From the NCBI RefSeq assembly GCF_025947305.1, contig NZ_CP110009.1, positions 2,769,501 to 2,833,500 of the forward strand: DNA of 64,000 nucleotides, read 5' to 3'. A program made the position numbers and the translations under genes. This document shows, in pieces, positions 1 to 8,919 of this stretch (position 1 is its first letter; every line of letters begins with the position of its first letter). This DNA is from Flavobacterium sp. N3904. Its GTDB lineage: Bacteria; Bacteroidota; Bacteroidia; Flavobacteriales; Flavobacteriaceae. The notes beneath the pieces were generated by a model, which had not been told where the DNA came from, did not search any database, and saw nothing but the letters and a program-made list of their open reading frames with translations.

Positions 1-558
1 AAACCTACACAGGAAGGAATATATCAACATTTCAAGGCAGTTTCTGAGGCTTCGCCAATTCCAGTAATTTTATATAATGTTCCTGGAAGAACTGCAAGCA
101 ATATGTTGCCAAGTACGGTAATAAGATTAGCAAATGATTTTGAAAATATTGTAGCGATCAAGGAAGCTGCTGGAGATATGGTTCAAGCCATGCAAATATT
201 AAAGAATAAACCAAAAGATTTTCTAGTGATTTCTGGTGATGACATGATTGCTTTGCCAATAGTTTTGGCTGGTGGTTCTGGTGTTATATCGGTAATTGGC
301 CAAGGTTTTCCTAAAGAATTTTCCGAAATGATTCGTTTGGGATTGAATAAAAAAGTAGATGATGCTTTTAAATCCCAATATTTACTTTCGGATTGTATTG
401 ATATGATTTTTGAACAAGGTAATCCGGCCGGTATCAAAGAAGTCTTTAAATTATTGGGAATTTCTGAAAATGTTGTAAGATTGCCTTTGGTTACAGTTGA
501 CGAATCTTTATCAAAAGGACTATGTGATTTTATTAAAAATATTGATAAAAACAGTTGA
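1..558 (+). CDS. dapA: 4-hydroxy-tetrahydrodipicolinate synthase, C-terminal part
   Basis: This is the 3' part of the gene; the reading frame is open from base 1, so about 185 residues are present of a family length near 290. The enzyme condenses pyruvate with aspartate semialdehyde in lysine and meso-diaminopimelate synthesis in the cytoplasm. Visible motifs are YNVPGRT, which carries the proton-relay tyrosine, and VAIKEAAGD, whose lysine forms the Schiff base with pyruvate. The later GDD and GGSGVISV segments also fit the family. The true start lies left of the window. bamD follows but has its own promoter, so the two are probably separate transcripts. Confidence 0.95.
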   Translation, partial: KPTQEGIYQHFKAVSEASPIPVILYNVPGRTASNMLPSTVIRLANDFENIVAIKEAAGDMVQAMQILKNKPKDFLVISGDDMIALPIVLAGGSGVISVIGQGFPKEFSEMIRLGLNKKVDDAFKSQYLLSDCIDMIFEQGNPAGIKEVFKLLGISENVVRLPLVTVDESLSKGLCDFIKNIDKNS

Positions 559-590
559 AAATAGCCGCTTTTTTTTAAACAAAGAAATAT

Positions 591-621
591 TTTGTAATAG
601 CTAAATTAATAACTAAATTTG
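591..621 (+). promoter_or_regulatory. Bacteroidota-type promoter for the bamD operon
   Basis: TTTG at 591-594 and TAAATTTG at 614-621 are separated by exactly 19 nt, matching the known TTG-N17-23-TAnnTTTG consensus of the Bacteroidota primary sigma factor. A small hairpin (CACCAA/TTGGTG, 623-638) would lie at or near the 5' end of the message. Confidence 0.65.
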
Positions 622-689
622 CCACCAAAACTTTGGTGTCTTTTATTGTGGATTAATTTAATCCAAATAAATAAAAATAAGTAAAAAAA

Positions 690-1484
690 ATGAAAAAAAT
701 AATATCTGTATTGCTTGTTGTTCTCTTTTTTTGCTCTTGTAGTGAATATCAAAGTGCCTTAAAAAGTGGAGATGTTGCAGTAAAGTTTGATGTTGCTACA
801 AAATTATATGATGCCGGAAAATATACGAAAGCTATTCGTTTATTTGAACAATTAGCTCCAGCTTACCGTGGTAAACCTTCGGGAGAAAAATTGTTTTATA
901 TGTATTCTCAGGCTTGTTATAAAACAAAGCAATATTATTTAGCTGGTTATCAATTTGATAGTTTTGTTTCGGGGTATCCAAAAAGTGAAAAAGCAGAAGA
1001 ATGTGCTTATTTAGGAGCTCAAAGTTATTCGATGCTTTCTCCAGTTTATAGTCTAGATCAAACCGATACATACAAAGCATTAGAGAAAATGCAAGGATTT
1101 ATTGATCGCTATCCAAATTCAACATATATTGCTGATGCAAATGCTACATACAGAAAGTTAAGTGATAAAATTGAAAAGAAGGTGTATGAAAATGCATTAG
1201 AATATAATAGAATATCAAATTATAAATCTGCTATTATTGCGTTTGATAATTTCATTGCAGATTTCCCAGGAACTCCTTATAAAGAAAAAGCATTGTATTA
1301 TAAGTTTGATTCCGCTTATTCATTAGCAATAAATAGTGTTCCTTCAAAAATGGAAGAAAGGCTGAATGCTGCTAAAACATATTATTTGAACTTGCTTAAA
1401 TTCAAGCCAAATACAGAATATAAAACAAAAGCAGATGAAATGTCAGCTCAAATTGATTTAGAATTACAAAAATATAATAAATAA
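690..1484 (+). CDS. bamD: Outer membrane protein assembly factor BamD
   Basis: The 264-residue protein begins with a lipoprotein signal peptide whose hydrophobic stretch ends in FCSC, giving a lipidated Cys17. The body is made of TPR-like helical repeats, for example YDAGKYTKAIRLFEQ and YKTKQYYLAGYQFDSF. Length and repeat pattern fit BamD (YfiO), the periplasm-facing lipoprotein that works with BamA to insert beta-barrel proteins. It is the first gene of an operon: rpoZ starts 6 nt after its stop. Function is inferred from family and context; an unrelated TPR lipoprotein is the less likely alternative. Confidence 0.88.
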   Translation: MKKIISVLLVVLFFCSCSEYQSALKSGDVAVKFDVATKLYDAGKYTKAIRLFEQLAPAYRGKPSGEKLFYMYSQACYKTKQYYLAGYQFDSFVSGYPKSEKAEECAYLGAQSYSMLSPVYSLDQTDTYKALEKMQGFIDRYPNSTYIADANATYRKLSDKIEKKVYENALEYNRISNYKSAIIAFDNFIADFPGTPYKEKALYYKFDSAYSLAINSVPSKMEERLNAAKTYYLNLLKFKPNTEYKTKADEMSAQIDLELQKYNK

Positions 1485-1490
1485 AAAGTC

Positions 1491-1808
1491 ATGGATTTAA
1501 AAAAGACAAATGCTCCAGTAAACACAATAACATACAATAAAACTGTTATTGAGGAACCAACTGGAAATGTGTATGAGGCGATAACAATTATGGCTAAAAG
1601 AGCAAATCAAATTAATTCTGAGATAAAAAAAGAATTAACTGAGAAGCTGGAAGAATTTGCAACTTATAATGATAGTTTGGAAGAAGTTTTTGAAAATAAA
1701 GAGCAAATCGAAGTTTCAAAATTTTATGAAAAACTTCCAAAGCCTCATGCTTTGGCTGTACAAGAATGGCTTGATGGTAAAATCTACCATAGAGACGCCA
1801 ACAAATAA
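1491..1808 (+). CDS. rpoZ: RpoZ-like RNA polymerase omega subunit
   Basis: This 105-residue protein has the Bacteroidota omega-like core: NVYEAITIMAKRANQIN followed by a helix rich in K and E. Omega binds the beta' subunit and helps assemble RNA polymerase. The Bacteroidota form is divergent from the E. coli one, so the assignment rests mainly on the core motif and on its position between bamD and coaBC, a common order in this phylum as I recall it. The spacing of 6 nt before and 8 nt after indicates co-transcription. The C-terminal AVQEWLDGKIYHR segment is typical of the flavobacterial form. Confidence 0.8.
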   Translation: MDLKKTNAPVNTITYNKTVIEEPTGNVYEAITIMAKRANQINSEIKKELTEKLEEFATYNDSLEEVFENKEQIEVSKFYEKLPKPHALAVQEWLDGKIYHRDANK

Positions 1809-1816
1809 TTTATACA

Positions 1817-3028
1817 ATGTCAGTTTTAAGCGGAAAAAAGATTTTGCTGGGCATTTCTGGCGGAATTGCTGCATATAAAACGGCTTCATTAGTTAGACTC
1901 TTCATAAAAGCAGGTGCACATGTCCAAGTGATAATGACACCTGCTTCTAAGGATTTTATAACCCCACTTACCTTATCGACCTTATCCAAGAATCCTGTTT
2001 TTTCGGAGTTTTACAACAAAGACGAAAAAAATGAAGAGTGGAATAGCCATGTTGAGTTGGGACTTTGGGCAGATTTGATGGTCATTGCTCCGGCAACAGC
2101 CAATACATTGTCTAAAATGTCAAATGGATTGTGCGATAATCTATTAATTGCCTGTTATTTATCGGCAAAATGTCCAGTTTATTTTGCTCCAGCAATGGAT
2201 TTGGATATGTATATTCATCCTTCTACAATGGATAGCTTCAAGACTTTAAAAGGTTACGGGAATATTATGATTCCAGCCGAAAGTGGAGAACTGGCCAGTG
2301 GTTTGTCTGGAGAAGGCAGAATGGCTGAACCAGAAAATATAGTTTCTTTTTTGGAAGCAGATCTCGAAAGTAAACTTCCACTTAAAGGAAAAAAAATACT
2401 CATCACTGCAGGGCCAACTTACGAAGCAATAGACCCCGTTCGATTCATTGGAAATCATTCTTCAGGAAAAATGGGTTTTGATATTGCTAAAAGTGCTGCG
2501 AATCTAGGTGCATCAGTAATATTAATTTCTGGACCTACGCATCTTAACATAAACCATCCGTTAATTAAAGTTATACCTGTTGTGTCTGCACAAGACATGT
2601 ATGAGGCTTGTCATGATAATTTTAATGGGGTGGATGTTGCAATTGCAGCAGCAGCTGTTGCTGATTATAAACCTAAAAATATTGCTCTTCAAAAAATCAA
2701 AAAAACGGCTGACGATTTTACCATTAAATTAGAAAAAACGAAAGACATACTCGCCTCTTTGGGTGAAATTAAAGAAAAACAGTTCTTAATTGGCTTTGCT
2801 TTAGAAACTGAAAATGAAATTGAAAATGCCAAAGCAAAAATCCAGAAAAAAAACTTAGATTTGATAGTTCTTAATTCGCTGCAAGATGAAGGAGCCGGAT
2901 TTGGAAAAACGACCAACAAAGTCACTTTTATTGATAGTTCTTTCAATATTGAACCGATGGAACTGAAATCAAAGGAAGCCGTTGCCGATGATATTTTAAA
3001 CAAAGTAATAGCACATTTTTATGATTAA
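1817..3028 (+). CDS. coaBC: CoaBC: phosphopantothenoylcysteine decarboxylase / phosphopantothenate-cysteine ligase
   Basis: This bifunctional coenzyme A enzyme has 403 residues. The flavoprotein CoaC half (about 1-180) starts with ILLGISGGIAAYK and carries the catalytic His78 in SHVELGLWAD. The CoaB half (about 190-403) starts with KILITAGPTYEAIDPVRF and contains NHSSGKMG and AAAVADYKP. Two CoaC positions differ from the E. coli pattern: PAMDLDM replaces PAMNxxM, and GELASGLSGEGRM has Ser where E. coli has a functional Cys. I believe both are shared by other Bacteroidota, so this is probably lineage-typical rather than a defect. It overlaps the next gene by 8 nt. Confidence 0.95.
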   Translation: MSVLSGKKILLGISGGIAAYKTASLVRLFIKAGAHVQVIMTPASKDFITPLTLSTLSKNPVFSEFYNKDEKNEEWNSHVELGLWADLMVIAPATANTLSKMSNGLCDNLLIACYLSAKCPVYFAPAMDLDMYIHPSTMDSFKTLKGYGNIMIPAESGELASGLSGEGRMAEPENIVSFLEADLESKLPLKGKKILITAGPTYEAIDPVRFIGNHSSGKMGFDIAKSAANLGASVILISGPTHLNINHPLIKVIPVVSAQDMYEACHDNFNGVDVAIAAAAVADYKPKNIALQKIKKTADDFTIKLEKTKDILASLGEIKEKQFLIGFALETENEIENAKAKIQKKNLDLIVLNSLQDEGAGFGKTTNKVTFIDSSFNIEPMELKSKEAVADDILNKVIAHFYD

Positions 3029-3902
3029 ATTTGTTTTATTTTTTTTTATGGGTTGTGGTTTTATTCAGGCACAACAGCTAAATTGCACGGTGACTTTGAA
3101 TACCGATAAAATGAACAATGCCAATCAGCAAGTTTTTAAAACTTTGGAAACTGCCTTAAATGAGTTTATAAACAAAACAGATTGGACTGGACAAAGTTTG
3201 TCACAAAAAGAAAAAGTGAATTGTTCTATGTATATAACAGTTTCAAATTATACTTCGGATCAATTTATCGCCAATATTCAAGTGCAGTCTTCTAGAAACG
3301 CCTATTTTTCTACCTATTCATCTCCCGTATTAAACTTGAATGATAAAGATTTTACTTTTAATTATACGGAGTTTGAGAATTTGACATATGTACCCACAAG
3401 TTTTGATTCAAATTTGGTTTCTGTTATCTCTTACTATTGCTATATAATTTTAGGAATGGATGCAGATACTTTTATTCCTCTTTATGGAAATCAATATTTT
3501 GGAGAGGCTTTGAATATTGCAAATGTTGCTCAACAAGGCGGTTATAAAGGTTGGAACCAATCTGACGGTCCTTTGAGTCGATATACTTTAATAAATGATT
3601 TATTGTCTCCAACTTATAATGAGATAAGACAATCAACCTATCAATATTATGCTGGTTTAGATTTGATGTATCAAGATCAAAAAAAAGCAAAAGAAATTAT
3701 TAAGGGATCGTTGATTAATTTGGAAAAGTTGAATGCCACAAAGCCCAATTCGTATCTTGTTAGAATATTTTTTGATTCAAAATCAGACGAAATTGTGTCT
3801 ATTTTTTCTGGTGGTCCAAGCATTCCAATAACAGATATGGTTGACAGTTTAAACAAAACATCTACTTTGAATGCCAGTAAATGGCAATCTATTAAATATT
3901 AA
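3021..3902 (+). CDS. DUF4835 family exported protein
   Basis: The 293-residue protein starts with a signal peptide (hydrophobic stretch ending GFIQAQQ) and probably goes to the periplasm or outer membrane. The QLNCTV start of the mature part, the tyrosine-rich centre and the WNQSDGP motif match the Bacteroidota DUF4835 family, whose function is not established. It overlaps coaBC by 8 nt and is followed by recN, an order I recall as common in Flavobacteriaceae. No catalytic motif is visible. A link to the envelope is suggested only by the signal peptide and the BamD-headed operon. Confidence 0.8.
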   Translation: MIKFVLFFFMGCGFIQAQQLNCTVTLNTDKMNNANQQVFKTLETALNEFINKTDWTGQSLSQKEKVNCSMYITVSNYTSDQFIANIQVQSSRNAYFSTYSSPVLNLNDKDFTFNYTEFENLTYVPTSFDSNLVSVISYYCYIILGMDADTFIPLYGNQYFGEALNIANVAQQGGYKGWNQSDGPLSRYTLINDLLSPTYNEIRQSTYQYYAGLDLMYQDQKKAKEIIKGSLINLEKLNATKPNSYLVRIFFDSKSDEIVSIFSGGPSIPITDMVDSLNKTSTLNASKWQSIKY

Positions 3903-3956
3903 TTTTTATATTAGTATTGCATTATATTAATTCAATTTGTACTTAAAAATTCATAA

Positions 3957-5609
3957 ATGATAACTTCTCTGTCGATAAAAAACTATGCGTTAATTGAAAA
4001 ATTGACTATTGATTTTTCTAAAGGTTTTTCTATAATTACGGGTGAAACGGGAGCCGGTAAATCGATAATATTGGGTGCTTTAGGTTTGGCTTTGGGAAAA
4101 AGAGCTGATCTGACTTCACTCAAAAATAAAGAAGAAAAATGTGTTATTGAAGCTCATTTTGAAATTTCGAAATACAATTTAAAACCTTTTTTTGAAGCTA
4201 ATGATTTAGATTATGAAAATGACACTATCATTCGCAGAGAAATTTTGCCATCCGGAAAATCAAGAGCTTTTATCAATGACAGTCCAGTAAATCTTCAGGA
4301 ATTGCAGGAATTGAGTCTTTATTTAATTGATATTCATTCCCAACAACAAACTCAGGAATTGTCTGATGAGAATGTGCAATTTAAAATTATAGATGCGATT
4401 GCCAATAACCTGGAACTAATTTTTGAATATCAGGGACTTTTAAAATTGTATAAAACTCATAAGTCTCGATTGAACGCTTTGCTTAAAAGAAAAGGAGAAG
4501 CTTCTAAAGAACAGGAATACAACGCATTTCTTTTGGACGAATTGGTTGTTGCAAAACTAAAATCAGGTGAACAGGAAACGCTTGAAGCCGATTATGAGCA
4601 ATTAAATAATGTTGAGATTATCAAAGAATCATTAGACAAATCTTTGGCAATTGCCAATGAAGAGCAAATTGGTGTTTCCCATAATTTGAATGAAATAAAA
4701 AATGCCATTCAAAAAATCGCATCTTTTTCAACGGATTATCATACATTATTTGAAAGAATAACAAGCCTTAAAATTGAATTTGAAGATATTGCGATTGAAT
4801 TGAATCGTTGTTCAGAAAAATTGATTAATGATCCGGAGCAGTTAAATCTGATTGGCCAGAAACTCCAACTGATTTATAACTTGCAAAAAAAGCATCAGGT
4901 GATTTCGGTCGATGAGTTATTGGACATCCAGAGGAATTTGGAGAACACTGTTTTGGAACTTGGGAATATTGATGATGAGATTATAAATCTGACAGAAGTA
5001 GTTGATGACAATAGTAAACAACTCGATAAAATTTGTGATACCATTCACCAAAAAAGACTCGAGGCCATTCCTCTTTTGTCACAAAAACTGATTGCTATTT
5101 TAGAAACCTTGGGAATGCCGAATGTGCGTTTTCAAATGGAATTAAATAGTGCTTCAACGTATTTGGAAAATGGAAAAGACGAATTGCAATTTTTAATTTC
5201 GGCCAATAAAGGAACCGATTTCGGATTGTTAAAGAAAGTGGCGTCTGGAGGAGAAATGTCCCGAATTATGCTTGCGGTAAAAGCAATTTTAGCGCAATAT
5301 TCAAAACTGCCAACATTGATTTTTGATGAGATTGACACTGGTGTTTCTGGGGAAATTGCCAACAGAATGGGGGAAATTATGAAAGTAATGAGCAGTCATA
5401 TGCAAATATTTGCCATAACCCATTTACCTCAAATTGCGGCTAAAGGAACAGAACATTTTAAAGTGTTTAAATCTACTGTTGGTGAGGATACTCAGTCAGA
5501 ATTAAAATTGTTGACCAGCGAAGAAAGAATCACAGAAATTGCACAAATGTTATCAGGAACTGTTATTTCGGATTCTGCCTTAAATCACGCAAAAGCCTTG
5601 TTGAACTAA
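3957..5609 (+). CDS. recN: DNA repair protein RecN
   Basis: This 550-residue SMC-like ATPase acts in double-strand break repair by RecA-dependent recombination. The Walker A motif GETGAGKS lies at 29-36. A central coiled coil is rich in E, L and K. The ABC signature is in SGGEMSRIMLAVK and Walker B in LIFDEIDTGVSG, followed by the H-loop in ITHLPQIAA. Length matches the family. It lies 54 nt after DUF4835 with no terminator seen between, so it may be the last gene of the bamD operon. Confidence 0.97.
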   Translation: MITSLSIKNYALIEKLTIDFSKGFSIITGETGAGKSIILGALGLALGKRADLTSLKNKEEKCVIEAHFEISKYNLKPFFEANDLDYENDTIIRREILPSGKSRAFINDSPVNLQELQELSLYLIDIHSQQQTQELSDENVQFKIIDAIANNLELIFEYQGLLKLYKTHKSRLNALLKRKGEASKEQEYNAFLLDELVVAKLKSGEQETLEADYEQLNNVEIIKESLDKSLAIANEEQIGVSHNLNEIKNAIQKIASFSTDYHTLFERITSLKIEFEDIAIELNRCSEKLINDPEQLNLIGQKLQLIYNLQKKHQVISVDELLDIQRNLENTVLELGNIDDEIINLTEVVDDNSKQLDKICDTIHQKRLEAIPLLSQKLIAILETLGMPNVRFQMELNSASTYLENGKDELQFLISANKGTDFGLLKKVASGGEMSRIMLAVKAILAQYSKLPTLIFDEIDTGVSGEIANRMGEIMKVMSSHMQIFAITHLPQIAAKGTEHFKVFKSTVGEDTQSELKLLTSEERITEIAQMLSGTVISDSALNHAKALLN

Positions 5610-5627
5610 ATAAATGGACTATATTTG
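5598..5627 (+). promoter_or_regulatory. Bacteroidota-type promoter for fabV
   Basis: TTG at 5598-5600 and TATATTTG at 5620-5627 are spaced by exactly 19 nt. The -33 element lies inside the last codons of recN. Transcription would start about 65 nt before fabV, separating fabV from the upstream operon. Confidence 0.6.
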
Positions 5628-5698
5628 CCCATTCAATTTTAAAGCTTAAAAATTCAATTAATTGAAAACTTATAATATAAATTAACGTAAGACTAAAT

Positions 5699-6889
5699 AT
5701 GATTATAGAACCAAGAATGAGAGGATTTATTTGTTTGACAGCCCAACCAAAAGGATGTGAGCAAAGTGTTAAAAATCAAATTGAATACGTAAAATCAAAA
5801 GGAACTATAGACGGAGCCAAGAAAGTATTGGTTATTGGAGCTTCAACAGGTTTTGGGTTGGCTTCTAGAATTACGAGTGCTTTTGGTTCTAATGCCGCTA
5901 CAATTGGTGTGTTCTTTGAAAAGGAACCTGCAGAAGGCAAAACAGCTTCTCCGGGGTGGTACAATTCTGCTGCTTTTGAACAAGAAGCTCAAAAAGCGGG
6001 TTTGTATGCAAAAAGTATCAATGGTGACGCTTTTTCTAATGAAGTAAAAAGACAGACATTAGATCTTATAAAAGCCGATTTAGGCCAAGTTGATTTAATT
6101 ATTTATAGTTTAGCATCTCCAGTGCGATTAAATCCTAAAACTGGAGTTTTACACCGTTCTGTTTTGAAACCAATTGGAGCTACTTTTACAAATAAAACAG
6201 TTGATTTTCATACAGGAATTGTTTCAAATATTTCTATTGAACCATGTAATGAGGAAGATATTGCCAATACAGTTGCCGTAATGGGTGGTGAAGATTGGGC
6301 TATGTGGATTGACGCTTTGAAAGCTGAAAATTTATTGGCTCCAGGTGCTACAACCGTTGCTTATTCTTATATTGGGCCATCATTAACAGAGGCGGTTTAC
6401 AGAAAAGGAACAATTGGCCGTGCCAAAGATCACTTGGAGGCAACAGCATTCACAATTACCGATAGCTTAGCCGATATAAATGGTAAAGCGTATGTTTCTG
6501 TAAACAAGGCTTTGGTAACTCAAGCTAGTTCTGCCATTCCGGTTATTCCATTATATATTTCCTTATTGTATAAAATAATGAAAGAAAAAGGAATTCATGA
6601 AGGTTGTATTGAACAAATTCAACGTTTGTACCAACAAAGATTGTATACTGGGGCACCGATGATTACTGATGAAAAAGGTAGAATCCGAGTTGATGATTGG
6701 GAAATGAGAGAAGATGTTCAGGCTCAAGTGGCAAAACTTTGGTTGGAAGCTACAACTGAAAATCTGGCAGAATTAGGAGATTTAGAAGGATACAGAAAGG
6801 ATTTCTATAATTTGTTTGGTTTTGGGTTTGATGGTGTAGATTATAAAGCAGATACAAACGAAGTGGTTGCAATACCAAGTATTGGATAA
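5699..6889 (+). CDS. fabV: trans-2-enoyl-CoA / enoyl-ACP reductase FabV
   Basis: FabV catalyses the last reduction of fatty-acid elongation with NADH. The 396-residue length fits the family, which is much longer than FabI. The N-terminus IIEPRMRGFICLTAHP-like block, the nucleotide-binding loop VIGASTGFGLASR (45-57) and the catalytic Tyr234-x8-Lys243 pair in YRKGTIGRAK are all present. GWYNSAAFE is also typical. It has its own promoter and its own strong terminator, so it is a single-gene unit placed just upstream of an unrelated second enoyl reductase. FabV enzymes are generally tolerant of triclosan, which is family knowledge and not shown here. Confidence 0.97.
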   Translation: MIIEPRMRGFICLTAQPKGCEQSVKNQIEYVKSKGTIDGAKKVLVIGASTGFGLASRITSAFGSNAATIGVFFEKEPAEGKTASPGWYNSAAFEQEAQKAGLYAKSINGDAFSNEVKRQTLDLIKADLGQVDLIIYSLASPVRLNPKTGVLHRSVLKPIGATFTNKTVDFHTGIVSNISIEPCNEEDIANTVAVMGGEDWAMWIDALKAENLLAPGATTVAYSYIGPSLTEAVYRKGTIGRAKDHLEATAFTITDSLADINGKAYVSVNKALVTQASSAIPVIPLYISLLYKIMKEKGIHEGCIEQIQRLYQQRLYTGAPMITDEKGRIRVDDWEMREDVQAQVAKLWLEATTENLAELGDLEGYRKDFYNLFGFGFDGVDYKADTNEVVAIPSIG

Positions 6890-6915
6890 TTAGAATCTAG
6901 GATATTTATAATTTT

Positions 6916-6968
6916 AAAAACACCTTATTACTTGATGGTTTAAAATCAAGAAAATAAGGTGTTTTTTT
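6916..6968 (+). terminator. Intrinsic terminator after fabV
   Basis: AAAAACACCTTATT (6916-6929) pairs with AATAAGGTGTTTTT (6953-6966), and an inner CTTGAT/ATCAAG stem extends the hairpin. A T-run follows. It overlaps the GTG at 6959 that would give fabI an extra 12 residues, arguing against that start. Confidence 0.85.
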
Positions 6969-6994
6969 ATAATTTAATTTTAAATAATATTTTT

Positions 6995-7801
6995 ATGTAT
7001 AATTTATTAAAAGGTAAAAGAGGTATCATTTTTGGTGCTTTGGATGAAAACTCTATTGCATGGAAAACAGCTGAACGTATTCATGAAGAAGGTGGGATTT
7101 TTGTATTAACCAATGCGCCTGCGGCAATGCGGTTAGGTGATATTGATAAATTAGCCCAAAAAATCGGATGTCAAATTATTCCCGCTGATGCCACTTCGGT
7201 AACAGATTTAGAAATTTTGGTTGACAAAGCAGTTGAAATTCTTGGTGGTAAAATAGATTTTGTTTTACATTCAATCGGAATGTCGGTGAATGTTCGAAAA
7301 GGGAATCACTATACCAATCAGAATTATGAATATACTGAAAAAGGCTGGAATGTTTCTGCGGTTTCTTTTCATAAGCTAATGCAAGTATTATATAAAAAAG
7401 ATGCCATGAATGAATGGGGCAGTATCATTGCCTTGTCTTATATGGCAGCTCAGCGTGTTTTTCCAGATTATAATGATATGGCAGACAATAAGGCTTTCCT
7501 GGAATCTATTGCGCGTAGTTTTGGGTATTTCTTTGGCAGGGACAAAAAAGTGAGAGTAAATACGATTTCGCAATCGCCTACAGCAACACGTGCAGGTCAA
7601 GGGGTTAAAGGGTTTGGAGGATTTATCGCTTTTGCTGAAAAAATGTCTCCACTAGGAAACGCTACAGCTGCAGAATGTGCTGACTATATTGTTGTTATGT
7701 TTTCTGATTTAACTAGAAAAGTGACTCTGCAAAACTTATTGCATGACGGTGGATTCTCCAATATGGGAGTCAGTCAAGAAGTAATGGAAATGTTTGAATA
7801 A
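6995..7801 (+). CDS. fabI: Enoyl-[acyl-carrier-protein] reductase FabI
   Basis: This NADH-dependent SDR enzyme reduces enoyl-ACP in fatty-acid synthesis. The ATG at 6995 gives 268 residues; an upstream GTG lies inside the fabV terminator and is unlikely. The start LLKGKRGIIFGALDENSIAW is the FabI nucleotide-binding region. Catalytic residues are Tyr149 and the Tyr159-x6-Lys166 pair (YNDMADNK). LHSIGMS and the SPLGNATAAECAD segment also fit. It is the second enoyl reductase in a row; sequence and catalytic spacing (x6 against x8) show it is not a duplicate of fabV. A terminator follows. Confidence 0.92.
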   Translation: MYNLLKGKRGIIFGALDENSIAWKTAERIHEEGGIFVLTNAPAAMRLGDIDKLAQKIGCQIIPADATSVTDLEILVDKAVEILGGKIDFVLHSIGMSVNVRKGNHYTNQNYEYTEKGWNVSAVSFHKLMQVLYKKDAMNEWGSIIALSYMAAQRVFPDYNDMADNKAFLESIARSFGYFFGRDKKVRVNTISQSPTATRAGQGVKGFGGFIAFAEKMSPLGNATAAECADYIVVMFSDLTRKVTLQNLLHDGGFSNMGVSQEVMEMFE

Positions 7802-7825
7802 ATAATTATTAAGCTTTTTTGTTGT

Positions 7826-7857
7826 AAAACCATCAATCAAAAATTGATGGTTTTTTT
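7826..7857 (+). terminator. Intrinsic terminator after fabI
   Basis: AAAACCATCAAT (7826-7837) and ATTGATGGTTTT (7843-7854) form a perfect stem with a 5-nt loop, followed by a T-run. Confidence 0.85.
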
Positions 7858-7919
7858 GATGATAAAGAGTACCTTTGTTAAAATTTAAAATAAAAAATAT
7901 TTAATACCGCTGTAATATT

Positions 7920-8912
7920 ATGTTGTTTTCGTTGATCATCCCCGTTTATAATCGCCCAGATGAAGTTGATGAACTGCTGGAAAGTTTGTCAAAAACTACT
8001 TATGATGAGATTTTTGAAATTGTTCTTGTTGAAGATGGATCCACAATTCGTTGTCAGGAAGTTGCTCAAAAATATGGCGACAAACTTGATATTTCTTATT
8101 ACTATAAAGAAAATTCTGGGCCTGGTGCTTCCAGAAATTATGGTATGAATAAGGCACGAGGTGATTACTATATTATATTCGACTCAGATTGTATCATTCC
8201 AAGTAATTATTTAAGCGAAGTACAGAAAGCATTAAATGAAAATTATGTAGATTGTTTTGGTGGTCCTGATAAAGCATTGGATAGTTTTTCGGATATACAG
8301 AAAGCGATTAATTTTGCAATGACTTCTTTTCTTACGACTGGAGGAATAAGAGGCGGATCCGAAAAAATTGGAAAGTTTCAACCCCGAAGTTTCAATATGG
8401 GATTGTCTCGAAAAGCATTTGAAACATCTAAAGGCTTTGGGAATATACATCCAGGTGAAGATCCAGATTTATCTATACGATTGTGGAATTTGGGATTTGA
8501 AACCAGACTGTTTTCAAAAGCATTTGTTTACCATAAAAGAAGAATTGATTGGGATAAATTTTCAATTCAGGTCAATAAATTTGGAAAAGCTAGACCAATA
8601 CTCAATAGTTGGTATCCAGAGCATAATAAATTAACTTTTTTCTTCCCAACGGTTTTTATAACAGGATTTTTTGTATCTTTAATATTGTTGATTTTTAATC
8701 AAGATATTCCTCTTAAATTGTATTTTGGTTACTTTCTGGCATTATTTTTGCTTTCTTCCATACAGAATAAGAGTGTTAAAATAGGTTATTTGTCAATCGT
8801 AGCGGTCTGGAAACAGTTTTATGGATATGGAATTGGATTTTTACAGTCTTACGTTAAAGTTATTCTTTTAAAACAAAATCCAAAAGAAGCTTTTCCAGAG
8901 TTGTTTTTTTAA
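7920..8912 (+). CDS. Family 2 glycosyltransferase, membrane-anchored
   Basis: The 330-residue protein has a GT-A fold start (FSLIIPVYNRPDEVDELL), the nucleotide-sugar region VLVEDGS and the metal-binding Asp88-Ser-Asp90 in IIFDSDC. HPGEDPDLSIRLW is the acceptor-side motif of this family. Two hydrophobic segments near the C-terminus (about 240-285) suggest anchoring in the inner membrane, with a role in building a surface glycan or lipid-linked sugar. The donor and acceptor cannot be read from the sequence. coaE starts 7 nt after the stop, so the two are probably co-transcribed. TACCTTTG at 7870-7877 is a possible -7 element. Confidence 0.85.
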   Translation: MLFSLIIPVYNRPDEVDELLESLSKTTYDEIFEIVLVEDGSTIRCQEVAQKYGDKLDISYYYKENSGPGASRNYGMNKARGDYYIIFDSDCIIPSNYLSEVQKALNENYVDCFGGPDKALDSFSDIQKAINFAMTSFLTTGGIRGGSEKIGKFQPRSFNMGLSRKAFETSKGFGNIHPGEDPDLSIRLWNLGFETRLFSKAFVYHKRRIDWDKFSIQVNKFGKARPILNSWYPEHNKLTFFFPTVFITGFFVSLILLIFNQDIPLKLYFGYFLALFLLSSIQNKSVKIGYLSIVAVWKQFYGYGIGFLQSYVKVILLKQNPKEAFPELFF

Positions 8913-8919
8913 ATTTAAC

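Noticed and set aside
6959..6994. Longer N-terminus for fabI from GTG
   Set aside because: The extra codons lie within the fabV terminator and the FabI family begins at the ATG at 6995.
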